A stretch of DNA of 8,138 nucleotides from Cognatazoarcus sp050305135 (GTDB lineage: Bacteria > Pseudomonadota > Gammaproteobacteria > Burkholderiales > Rhodocyclaceae): positions 1-8,138 of the forward strand of contig JBNLET010000241.1 in assembly GCA_050305135.1 (NCBI GenBank), in the 5' to 3' direction. Position 1 is the stretch's first letter; each line of letters starts with the position of its first letter. The notes beneath the pieces were generated by a model. That model was given only the letters and a program-made list of their open reading frames with translations, ran no database searches and was not told where the DNA came from. Both the position numbers and the translations under genes were made by a program. Positions 1-6,566 of the stretch are shown piece by piece.

Positions 1-1810
1 CCCGCCGCAGCCGCGCCGGCAGTTCCGCCTCGGCGCCGGCCCGCTCGCGCTGCTGGCGCTCGAATTCGTCGGCCGGCCGGCGACCGGACTGGCGCAGTTC
101 GGCCAGCATCGCATCGAGCCGCGCCGGCTGCTCGGCCAGCCGCGGCTCGGACAACTCCAGTTCGTTGGTGGCGGTGTGGCCGTAGCGGCGCAGGAATTCG
201 CCGCGCGCGAGCCGCCCCGCGGCCAGCGCCTCCAGGTCCAGCGCCTGCTGCGTGACGATGCTGCCCGGCAGGCCGGACAGCAGCGGCGCGCAGGCCTGCC
301 CGCCATCGCCGCCGAGCCGCGCCTGCAACTGGCGGTGCACGCGGGCCGCGAAGTAGAAGCCGAGCCGCGCCACCTCGACGAAGACCGCGCACGGCCCGCG
401 CCGCAAGTCGCGCATCAGCGCGCCGAGGCGCTGCGCGCATGCCGCCGCGTGCAGTTCGCGCCAGTCGCGCCGATCGTCGAAGACGATGTCCCCGGGCACA
501 CCCTCCGCGAAGCGGGTGATCCATCGCTGCCCGGCCGCCAGCATGCCACGGTGGAAGGTGCAGGCCGCTTCGTCGGCCGCCTCGTCCTGCTGCCGGTACA
601 GGTGCAGCTCCGGGTAATTGGCCAGTTCGGGCCGCTCGATGGCGCGCTGCAGGTAGACCTCCGCCGGCGTTCCGCCGCCGATATCGAAGGTCGCCGCGTC
701 GATCTCCAGGTTGAAGTAGGGCTGGCCGGCGACCAGCTCGTACAGGTAGTCGACCCGGCCCGCGTCGAAGCGGTAGCCGAGCCGCGCCCGGCCGCGCGCA
801 ATGGCGCCGTGGCGGCCGGCGAAGAGGTGGCGGAACAGGCCGAAGCTGATCGCGCTCGGGCTCGGCAGCAGCTCGCCGATGTTGCCGTTGCTGAGCACCA
901 TCTCGGCGCCGTGCAGCCGGCCGCCCGCGCGCAGTTCGCGCCAGCGCCGTGCCAGGCGGCGGCGTTCGGCCGCCAGGTAGCGCTCCAGCTCGCGCTCGGC
1001 GCAGGCGCGCGCCAACGGGCGCGATTGCAGGATCCACAGTTGCTCGCCCTCGAACGCGAACTCGACGTCCTGCGGCGCGCCGAAATGGCGCTCGGCGGCG
1101 AGCGCCAGCAGCATCACCCGGCGCGCCTGGGCCAGGCTCAGGCTGGCCGCTTCGCGGCGCTCGCCGACGACCGGCCGCGTCCCGTGTGCCGTCAGCTCGC
1201 TGCTCTTCGTCGCCAGCCGCTGCCGCAGCAGGCGGCCGCGCCGCGACAGCGCCATCGTGTCGCCGCTGGCGCGCCCGGCGGCAAGCGGCTCGCCCAGGCC
1301 CCAGACCGAATTCAGGTGCACCTCGCGCTTCCCGGGCGCCAGCGGATCGCGCGTGTAGGCGACGCCGGCGGCATCGGCCTCGACCAAGCGCTGCACGATG
1401 ATCGCCATCACCGGCGACTGCCCGTCGCCGTGCAGCTCGCGGTAGGCGCGGGCCTCGGGCGCGTGCCAGGCGGCCAGGCAGCGCTCGACCGCCGCGACGA
1501 TCGCGTCCTCGCCCTCGACCGGCAGTTCGCTGTGGTAGATGCCGGCATAGCTGGCGCCTTCGGCGTCCTCTTCGAGTGCCGAGCTGCGCACCGAGACCCG
1601 CCCGCCGAGCTGCCGGCAGGCGTCGACCAGTGTCTCGCGGGCCGCCTCGTCCCAGGCGCCGGTGGCGGCGGTGGTCAGGCAGAAGCCGTCCGGCACCGGA
1701 AAGCCGCCGCGCGAGAGCGCCGCCAGCCGCAGCGCCTTGCGGCCGACCAGGGCCGCGTCGCCGGCACCGATCTCGGCCAGCCCGACCAGCAGCGGGCGGC
1801 GGCGCGCCAT
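1..1810 (-). CDS. PEP synthase / rifampin phosphotransferase-like ATP-dependent dikinase (3' end beyond window)
   Basis: The ATG at 1810-1808 opens a frame that stays open through 603 codons to the left edge, so the C-terminus is missing. Residues about 8-265 match the ATP-binding domain of the PEP synthase/PPDK family: GRKALRLA with Lys25, GGFPVPDGF (35-43), VSVRSSALEED (72-82), AGVAYTRDP (148-156), WGLGE (170-174), and QDVEFAF followed by LQSRP (247-265). Residues about 300-560 resemble the middle substrate domain of rifampin-phosphotransferase-type proteins, with LSNGNIGELLPSPS (306-319) and RYGHTATNELELSEPRL (542-558). The family moves the ATP beta-phosphate via a catalytic His in a C-terminal domain; that domain would lie outside the window, so activity cannot be confirmed. 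The start overlaps the upstream stop as TGATG, with no clear Shine-Dalgarno, implying translational coupling. The acceptor is unknown: pyruvate, a phenolic hydroxyl (as in phenylphosphate synthase) or a pathway intermediate are all possible. The context argues against a housekeeping PEP synthase. Confidence 0.93.
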   Translation of the reverse strand, partial: MARRRPLLVGLAEIGAGDAALVGRKALRLAALSRGGFPVPDGFCLTTAATGAWDEAARETLVDACRQLGGRVSVRSSALEEDAEGASYAGIYHSELPVEGEDAIVAAVERCLAAWHAPEARAYRELHGDGQSPVMAIIVQRLVEADAAGVAYTRDPLAPGKREVHLNSVWGLGEPLAAGRASGDTMALSRRGRLLRQRLATKSSELTAHGTRPVVGERREAASLSLAQARRVMLLALAAERHFGAPQDVEFAFEGEQLWILQSRPLARACAERELERYLAAERRRLARRWRELRAGGRLHGAEMVLSNGNIGELLPSPSAISFGLFRHLFAGRHGAIARGRARLGYRFDAGRVDYLYELVAGQPYFNLEIDAATFDIGGGTPAEVYLQRAIERPELANYPELHLYRQQDEAADEAACTFHRGMLAAGQRWITRFAEGVPGDIVFDDRRDWRELHAAACAQRLGALMRDLRRGPCAVFVEVARLGFYFAARVHRQLQARLGGDGGQACAPLLSGLPGSIVTQQALDLEALAAGRLARGEFLRRYGHTATNELELSEPRLAEQPARLDAMLAELRQSGRRPADEFERQQRERAGAEAELPARLRR

Positions 1811-2763
1811 CAGGCGGCGTGCTCCGCCCGCTCGATGCGCGAACCGTCGCGGTTCTCGCGCTCGCCCAGCCAGCGCGACTTGAGCTCCAGCCACTCGGGC
1901 GCGAAGCCGGCGACGTCGCCCGCGCCAGCCAGCACCGCGTCGAGCAGGCGGCGGTAGAAATCGACGATGTCCACCACCAGCGCCGGGCTGCGCTCGCGCC
2001 CCGGCACCTTGAAGCGCTCGACGCCCATCGCGACGTATTCCGGCACCTCCCACAGCAGCAGCTCCGGCGTGGCCTTCAGCCGCGGCGACTCGGCATGGCG
2101 CTTGTCGCCGACGTCGAGCGCCCACTGGCTGCGGCAGATGCGGTAGCAGCTGCCGCCGCGCGCGGCCGAGCCGAGGAACAAGTCCTTTTCGCCGCTGCCT
2201 CGCTGGTGCTTGACGTGGAAATAGCTGCTCGAATAGCAGCGTCCCGGGCAGATGCGACCGCGGTGCGGGTTCTGGAACAGGAAGGCCTCCAGCTTCATCG
2301 GGCTGGCGGCGCGGATCTGGGCGGCCTCGGGCAGGCCCCAGCGGTAGGGCAGCACGATGTAGTCGGCGCCCAGCTCGTCGTAGAAGCGCACGTCCTCGAC
2401 GTTGAAGACGCCGGCCGTGACGCTGACGTGGATCTCCAGCCCCGGACAGGCGCGGCGCACCAGCGGGATCAGGCCCGGGTCGCAGATCATCACGCCGGCG
2501 GTGCCCATCGCGGCGAAGGTCTCGACCCGCTCCATGAACGCCGGCACCTCGGCCGGCGCCGGCATCACGTTGATCGCGACGCGCACGTCCTTGCCCTGCG
2601 GGCGGCAGTCGTCGATCAGCTCGCGGATCGCCGCGTCGTCCAGTTCGTCGCTGGCCGGGCGGCGACTCCAGCCGCTCGGTCCGACATAGACCGAATCGGC
2701 GCCGCGGGCCAGTGCCTGTTGCGCCATTTCCAGCGTGCCGCCGGGAGCCATCAGTATCGTCAT
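1810..2763 (-). CDS. U32-family protein 'D', UbiU-like, putative Fe-S hydroxylase component
   Basis: This 317-residue protein belongs to the family annotated as peptidase U32. Its closest known relatives by motif are the UbiU-type proteins, which work in O2-independent hydroxylation rather than proteolysis. Visible features are MAPGGTLEM at the N-terminus, GADSVYVG (21-28), GADYIVLPYR (132-141), ICPGRC (171-176), SSY (179-181), CYRIC (206-210) and KVPGRERSP (252-260). Cys172, Cys176, Cys206 and Cys210 are positioned to hold an Fe-S cluster, as in UbiU. I chose the ATG at 2763: it follows GAGG by 5 nt and gives the same N-terminus as the two paralogues. A GTG at 2769 would add two residues but lies inside the ribosome-binding site. 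It is the most divergent of the three UbiU-like copies around the first cysteine pair (RxCPGRCYSSSY against KICPGKCxMSSY). The substrate is unknown. Soluble and cytosolic: no signal peptide or membrane segment is seen. Confidence 0.93.
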   Translation of the reverse strand: MTILMAPGGTLEMAQQALARGADSVYVGPSGWSRRPASDELDDAAIRELIDDCRPQGKDVRVAINVMPAPAEVPAFMERVETFAAMGTAGVMICDPGLIPLVRRACPGLEIHVSVTAGVFNVEDVRFYDELGADYIVLPYRWGLPEAAQIRAASPMKLEAFLFQNPHRGRICPGRCYSSSYFHVKHQRGSGEKDLFLGSAARGGSCYRICRSQWALDVGDKRHAESPRLKATPELLLWEVPEYVAMGVERFKVPGRERSPALVVDIVDFYRRLLDAVLAGAGDVAGFAPEWLELKSRWLGERENRDGSRIERAEHAA

Positions 2764-2766
2764 GTT

Positions 2767-2772
2767 CACCTC
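2767..2772 (-). promoter_or_regulatory. Ribosome-binding site for U32 protein D
   Basis: The minus strand reads GAGGTG, then AAC, then ATG. The GAGG core is 5 nt from the ATG at 2763 and overlaps the stop codon of the preceding gene (2773-2771). It decides for the ATG over the GTG at 2769, because that GTG forms part of the site. Confidence 0.7.
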
Positions 2773-3676
2773 AATGCGTCAGGTCCGCGGCCAGCCAGCC
2801 GTCGGGCAGGGGTTTGCCTTCGAGTCGCAGCGCCAGCGACGCCAGCTCAGCGGCCATGCCGGAATTCCACGACAGGCCGACGCGCGCCATCCAGCGCGCC
2901 CGCAATGCGTCGGCGTAGCGCGCGTCCACGCCGCTGATGAAGCGCCACAGGACCTCGTCCGCGCGCAGCGTCGCGGCGGCCGCATGCACGGCGCCGGCCA
3001 TGCCGCGCACCAGCTCGGGCCGCTCCAGCAGCAGGCGCTCGTGGCAGACGAAGAAGGTCGAGGGTACGTCGCGCCCGGCGCCGGCCGGCAGCAGCTCGAG
3101 CAGGTCGCAGACCTCGACGAAACGACCGCCGCAGACCAGCTCGGGCACCTGGTGCCAGAACACCAGCGCGGCATCGAGACGGCCGGCCTCGAGTTCGGCG
3201 CGTAGCCGGCTTTTCGAGCCGCAGGCCTGCAGCGTGCACTGTTCGAGCGGATCGAAGCCCCGCTCGCGGCAGGCGGAACGCAGCAGCAGCCAGTTCTTGT
3301 CCTGCGCCCGCACCACGCCGATGCGCTTGCCGGGCAGCTCCGCCAGCGAGACGATGCCGCCGCCGGCCGGCGCCACCAGGCTGCCGAAGATCGCGCCGTA
3401 GGGCGCCACGGCCACCAGCGGCAGGCCGGTGCGGCGATAGCGCGCCAACGACAGCCAGTCGGTGTCGATCAGGTCCACCTCGCCGTCGAGCAGCCTGGCC
3501 TCGGTCGATTGGCGGCCGGCGCGCACCCGGTCGTCGCCCAACAGCAGTTCGAGCCGGAAGCCGTAGCGGTCGTCGAGACGCTGGCCGATCACGCTCTGCA
3601 TCAGCCAGGCGCCGCTGCCGGTCAGCTCGAAGCCGCCGCGCAGCACCGGCAGGTCGAGGCCTGCCTCAGGCGACAT
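2771..3676 (-). CDS. Orphan substrate-binding-protein-fold protein (NMT1/THI5-like), cytosolic
   Basis: This 301-residue protein has the layout of a nitrate/sulfonate/THI5-type periplasmic binding protein. It shows LLDGEVDLIDTDW (62-74), where such proteins read 'sGevD...', then LAELPGKRIGVV (111-122), then ELEAGRLDAALVFW (161-174) of the second lobe. It has no signal peptide or lipobox and starts almost directly with the first beta strand (LPVLRGGFE), so it should stay in the cytosol. No ABC permease or ATPase gene lies nearby. Six cysteines (136, 147, 152, 182, 190, 211) are many for a binding protein. Some proteins of this fold are enzymes (yeast Thi5, MqnA/MqnD), so a catalytic or intermediate-binding role is possible. 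The Thi5 CCCFC motif is absent. The start overlaps the end of U32 protein C by 11 nt and has no good Shine-Dalgarno, so it probably relies on coupling. The fold assignment is fairly firm; the function is unknown. Confidence 0.78.
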   Translation of the reverse strand: MSPEAGLDLPVLRGGFELTGSGAWLMQSVIGQRLDDRYGFRLELLLGDDRVRAGRQSTEARLLDGEVDLIDTDWLSLARYRRTGLPLVAVAPYGAIFGSLVAPAGGGIVSLAELPGKRIGVVRAQDKNWLLLRSACRERGFDPLEQCTLQACGSKSRLRAELEAGRLDAALVFWHQVPELVCGGRFVEVCDLLELLPAGAGRDVPSTFFVCHERLLLERPELVRGMAGAVHAAAATLRADEVLWRFISGVDARYADALRARWMARVGLSWNSGMAAELASLALRLEGKPLPDGWLAADLTH

Positions 3677-4622
3677 AGTGGGCGGCGCGATCCATCAGCG
3701 TACCGACCCGCTTGCGCTTCTCGCGCACCCAGCGCGAGCGCAGCTCGGCCAGCTCCTCGGCATGGTGCTGCAGGTCGCACGCGCCGCGCTGCACCTCGTC
3801 GATGGCCTTGCGGTAGAAGCGCACCAGGTCGCGGATCATCGCTGTCGGGCGCTCGCGGCCGGAGAGCTTGAAGCAGCTCACGCCGGCGTCGGCGAAGGCC
3901 GGCAACTGGGCCAGCATCAGCCGCGCGTCGCGGCGCAGCTTGAGCTCCACCGGCGACTCGTCGGCCGGACCGAAATCCCAGTTGGCCTGGCACACGCGGT
4001 AGCACTCCTTGGCACCGCGGTTGGCGCTGCCGTGGAAGTCGCGCTGCCCCTCCACCGGCAGCCAGTCGCGAAAGCGCAGGTAGCTGCTCATGATGCATTT
4101 GCCCGGACAGATCTTGCCGGTCTGCACGGTCTCGAACAGGAAGGTCTCCAGGCCGATGTCGCAGTTGCGCCGCACCGCCTCGATCTCGGCCACGTCCCAG
4201 CGGTAGGGCAGGATGATCAGGTCGGCGCCGGCCTGGCGGTAGAAGGCCGCGTCATGGACGTTGGAGATGCCGCTGCCGATGCTGACGTGCAGCACCGTGT
4301 CCGGCAGCCGCCAGCGCAGTTCGCGCAGCAGGCCGATGTCGGTGACGATGAAGCCGCCGACGCCGTCGGCCGCGAAGTCGAGCGCCTTCTGCACGTAGCG
4401 GCCGAAGTCCATCGGCGTCGGGTAGGTGTTCAGCACCACCCGCAGCTGGGCGCCGCGCGGACCCGCATGGGCGAGCACCTCGCGGATCTCGGCGTCGCTC
4501 ATCTCGGATTCGTAGGGCCGGCGCGAAAAGCCCAGCGGCCCCACGTAGATGATGTCGGCGCCCTCGTCGATGGCCTCGCAGGCCATTTCGACCGAGCCGC
4601 CGGGGGCGAGCAGCGAGCTCAT
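3666..4622 (-). CDS. U32-family protein 'C', UbiU-like, putative Fe-S hydroxylase component
   Basis: This 318-residue paralogue of proteins A and D starts MSSLLAPGGSVEM. The frame stays open upstream to 4865, but that extension lies inside the preceding gene, reads as low-complexity Arg/Ala/Ser sequence and has no counterpart in the paralogues. The ATG at 4622 follows a GGAGG by 7 nt. Motifs are GADIIYVG (21-28), GADLIILPYR (132-141), KICPGKC (170-176), MSSY (178-181), CYRVC (207-211) and KLSGRERP (252-259). Cys172, Cys176, Cys207 and Cys211 form the same two-pair pattern as in A and D, with one extra residue between the pairs. By analogy with UbiU these residues likely bind a [4Fe-4S] cluster and the protein may pair with the UbiV-like protein B. 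Only 1 nt separates it from gene B (TGA-G-ATG). No proteolytic role is implied by the family name. The substrate is unknown. Confidence 0.94.
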   Translation of the reverse strand: MSSLLAPGGSVEMACEAIDEGADIIYVGPLGFSRRPYESEMSDAEIREVLAHAGPRGAQLRVVLNTYPTPMDFGRYVQKALDFAADGVGGFIVTDIGLLRELRWRLPDTVLHVSIGSGISNVHDAAFYRQAGADLIILPYRWDVAEIEAVRRNCDIGLETFLFETVQTGKICPGKCIMSSYLRFRDWLPVEGQRDFHGSANRGAKECYRVCQANWDFGPADESPVELKLRRDARLMLAQLPAFADAGVSCFKLSGRERPTAMIRDLVRFYRKAIDEVQRGACDLQHHAEELAELRSRWVREKRKRVGTLMDRAAHYVA

Positions 4623-4623
4623 C

Positions 4624-5562
4624 TCACTCCCTCCCGATGTAGCGCTGGCCGGCGCCCTTGAAGTAGTAGCCGTTGCACAGCCCCTCGCGCGCCAGGCCGG
4701 CCAAGGTCTCCAGCGAGGCCTCGACGCCTTCCGCCTCGCGGCCGTCGAAGGCCCGCTCCAGCGCCTCGCGATAGATCGCGCCGACCCGGCCGGCGTAGCC
4801 CGGCGCCTCGCCCTTGTTGTGCACGTAGAAATGGCGGAAGCCCTGCTCGGCCAGCGAGCGGGCATGCTCGAGCATGCACAGGTCCTTGCCGGACAGCGTC
4901 ATGCGGCCGGTGTCCTTCAGCGACCAGTCGCCGCGGCTGCCGTCGCCGCGGCCGCGCGTCAGCCAGTGCTCGCGCGTGCATTGGTAGCTGCACACGCCCT
5001 CGCCGCAGGCCTCGGCCTCGTCGCTGTGCTCGACGATGAAGCAGGTCTCGGAGATCACCAGCGGGATCTTGCCGTGCACCGCCACCAGCACCTCGACGCC
5101 GCCGTGCTCGGCGATGTAGCGCACCTCGTCCATCGACAGCTCGGGGTTCGGGTAGACGCGCGTGACGCCGTACTGCTGCAGCACCCTGGCGGTCTCGTGG
5201 GTATACAGGTTGCCGAACACGCCGAGGTGGATCGGCAGCGTGCAGCCCTTCTGCCGCAGCATCCGCAGCACGCCCAGGTTGTGCACCTCGAAGCCGTCGA
5301 AGGGCAGCGCCAGCGCCGTCTCGATGTGCTCGTCGACCCACGCCAGGTCGTCGTTGCCGGGCACCGCGTAGAGGCGCAGATAGGCCTTCTGGCCGCGCTG
5401 GTGCACGAACTCGACGCCCTCCTGCAGCAGCTCGGCGTGGGAACTGAAGTTGTTCGGGTACTCGGGACAGGAGAAATCGCCCAGGTAGATTGCGTCGTAG
5501 GCCGAGAAATCGCCCTCGCGCAGCTCCTTCGGATTGCCGACGTCGGTGGACAGTTCGAACAT
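4624..5562 (-). CDS. U32-family protein 'B', UbiV-like, putative Fe-S partner subunit
   Basis: This 312-residue protein is of the shorter UbiV type and differs from A, C and D: it lacks the APGG N-terminus and the CPGxC motif. It has AIYLGDFSC (24-32), where E. coli UbiV has a cluster cysteine after 'YLGEAV'. SETCF (171-175) is followed by CGEGVCSYQC (186-195), matching the UbiV Cys180/Cys193/Cys197 region. SGKDLCML (224-231) and CNGYYFKG (296-303) are also conserved in U32 proteins. Cys32, Cys174, Cys195 and either Cys186 or Cys191 could hold a [4Fe-4S] cluster. In E. coli UbiV forms a heterodimer with UbiU for O2-independent ubiquinone hydroxylation; here the partner is probably A, directly upstream, and perhaps C and D as well. 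An AAGGAG lies 6 nt before the ATG. It is the only UbiV-like copy against three UbiU-like copies. The assignment rests on motifs recalled from E. coli UbiV. Confidence 0.93.
   Translation of the reverse strand: MFELSTDVGNPKELREGDFSAYDAIYLGDFSCPEYPNNFSSHAELLQEGVEFVHQRGQKAYLRLYAVPGNDDLAWVDEHIETALALPFDGFEVHNLGVLRMLRQKGCTLPIHLGVFGNLYTHETARVLQQYGVTRVYPNPELSMDEVRYIAEHGGVEVLVAVHGKIPLVISETCFIVEHSDEAEACGEGVCSYQCTREHWLTRGRGDGSRGDWSLKDTGRMTLSGKDLCMLEHARSLAEQGFRHFYVHNKGEAPGYAGRVGAIYREALERAFDGREAEGVEASLETLAGLAREGLCNGYYFKGAGQRYIGRE
4627..4635 (-). promoter_or_regulatory. Ribosome-binding site for U32 protein C
   Basis: The minus strand reads GGGAGGGAG within the last codons of gene B, with a GGAGG core 7 nt before the ATG at 4622. 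This strong site fixes the start at 4622 rather than any upstream in-frame codon. Confidence 0.75.
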
Positions 5563-5568
5563 GTGAAA

Positions 5569-5574
5569 CTCCTT
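5569..5574 (-). promoter_or_regulatory. Ribosome-binding site for U32 protein B
   Basis: AAGGAG on the minus strand overlaps the TAA stop of gene A (5575-5573) and lies 6 nt before the ATG at 5562. It supports coupled translation of A and B, which fits subunits made in matched amounts. Confidence 0.8.
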
Positions 5575-6553
5575 AATTCGTTGCGGCGGTGGTGCGCCGG
5601 GATTCGTCGATGGCCTGGCGCAGCAGGCGGTTGTCGCGCTTGCTGCGCTCGCTGCGCCAGCGGCCGCGCAGCCGCTCGAGTTCGCCGGCGAAGGGGGTGA
5701 GGTCCGGGTGGTCGCTGCCCTGGATCAGGTCCACCGCACGGCGGTACACGCGCACGATGTCGCGCACCAGCTCGGGGCTGCGGTCGCGCCCGGGCACCTT
5801 CAGGCAATCGACCCCGGCGGCCAGGTAATCGGGCAATTCCTCCAGCCACAGCGCCGGATTGGTCTTGATCGTCATCGGCGCGTGGAAATCCAGCTCGCCG
5901 ACGTTGAAGTTCCAGTCGGTCTGGCACACCCGCAGGCAGTCGCCGCCGCGCGAGGCGGAACCGAAGAAATGGTCCTTGCCCTCGCCATCGACCCAGCGGC
6001 GGAAGCTGAAGTAGCTGCTCATGTTGCACTTGCCCGGGCAGATCTTGCCGCCCGAGGGGGTCTTGAACAGGAACACCTCGATGCCGGTGCCGCCGTCGGC
6101 CTTGATGCGGCGGATCTCCTCGACCGACAGGCGGTACGGCAGCACCACGTAGTCGGCACCGATCTCGCCCAGCATCTGCACGTCCTGGTAGTTGGTGATG
6201 CCGCAGCCGACGCTGGTATGCACATGCACGTGCGGCAGGCGCTGCTTGACCATCCGCATCGCGCCGATGTCGCTGATCATGAAGCCGCGCGCACCCCAGT
6301 TCGCATAGCGCTCGACGCGCTCGATGAACATCGGCAGTTCGGTCGAGCTGGGCAGCGTGTTGACGACGATGCGCACCTCCTTGCCGCGCGCCGCCGCGTA
6401 ATCGATCGCGTGCCGGATCTGGTCGTCGTCCAGTTCGTCCTGGGCGCCGCGCCGGCTCCAGCCGATCACGCCGATGTAGACCGCATCGGCCCCCTCGTCG
6501 ACCACCGCCTGGACCATCTCCGGCGTGCCGCCGGGGGCCATCATCATGACCAT
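5573..6553 (-). CDS. U32-family protein 'A', UbiU-like, putative Fe-S hydroxylase component
   Basis: This 326-residue protein is the first U32 gene of the operon. It starts MVMMMAPGGTPEM and shows GADAVYIG (21-28), GADYVVLPYR (132-141), KICPGKC (170-176), NMSSY (177-181), GSASRGGDCLRVC (198-210) and KVPGRDRSP (252-260). The GRCYLSSY region and the KIEGRQRSP segment of E. coli UbiU match the corresponding parts, so I call it UbiU-like. Cys172, Cys176, Cys206 and Cys210 are the likely Fe-S ligands. The first pair is C-x3-C, whereas I recall C-x6-C in E. coli UbiU, and I see no equivalent of the later UbiU Cys232. This suggests a distinct subfamily. UbiU acts with UbiV, and the next gene is UbiV-like, so A and B are the best candidates for the basic heterodimer. 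AGGAGGAG precedes the ATG. A polar, Thr/Ala-ending tail of about 20 residues (near 306-326) is specific to A. Substrate unknown. Confidence 0.94.
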   Translation of the reverse strand: MVMMMAPGGTPEMVQAVVDEGADAVYIGVIGWSRRGAQDELDDDQIRHAIDYAAARGKEVRIVVNTLPSSTELPMFIERVERYANWGARGFMISDIGAMRMVKQRLPHVHVHTSVGCGITNYQDVQMLGEIGADYVVLPYRLSVEEIRRIKADGGTGIEVFLFKTPSGGKICPGKCNMSSYFSFRRWVDGEGKDHFFGSASRGGDCLRVCQTDWNFNVGELDFHAPMTIKTNPALWLEELPDYLAAGVDCLKVPGRDRSPELVRDIVRVYRRAVDLIQGSDHPDLTPFAGELERLRGRWRSERSKRDNRLLRQAIDESRRTTAATN

Positions 6554-6557
6554 CTCG

Positions 6558-6565
6558 CTCCTCCT
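6558..6565 (-). promoter_or_regulatory. Ribosome-binding site for U32 protein A
   Basis: The minus strand reads AGGAGGAG, with the AGGAGG core 6 nt before the ATG at 6553. It lies in the 13-nt gap after the aminotransferase fusion gene. It is the strongest Shine-Dalgarno in the window and supports high translation of A. Confidence 0.8.
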
Positions 6566-6566
6566 G

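Noticed and set aside
176..1957. Long open frame of 593 codons on the plus strand
   Set aside because: It is antisense to a minus-strand frame with clear PEP-synthase-family motifs over its whole length. Its product is Arg/Ala/Gln-rich with no recognisable motif, as is usual for shadows in GC-rich DNA.
2771..3676. Thi5-type HMP-P synthase
   Set aside because: The CCCFC motif is absent and no thiamine gene is nearby; only the general fold is shared.
4623..4865. N-terminal extension of U32 protein C up to 4865
   Set aside because: It overlaps gene B, reads as low-complexity sequence, and the paralogues all begin at the APGG segment. A good Shine-Dalgarno marks the ATG at 4622.
4549..5700. Plus-strand frame of 383 codons
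   Set aside because: Antisense to U32 protein B and the ends of its neighbours; no motif.
1810..6553. Reading the U32 genes as proteases
   Set aside because: The family name 'peptidase U32' is historical. The conserved cysteine sets match the UbiU/UbiV-type Fe-S proteins, and I see no protease catalytic motif.
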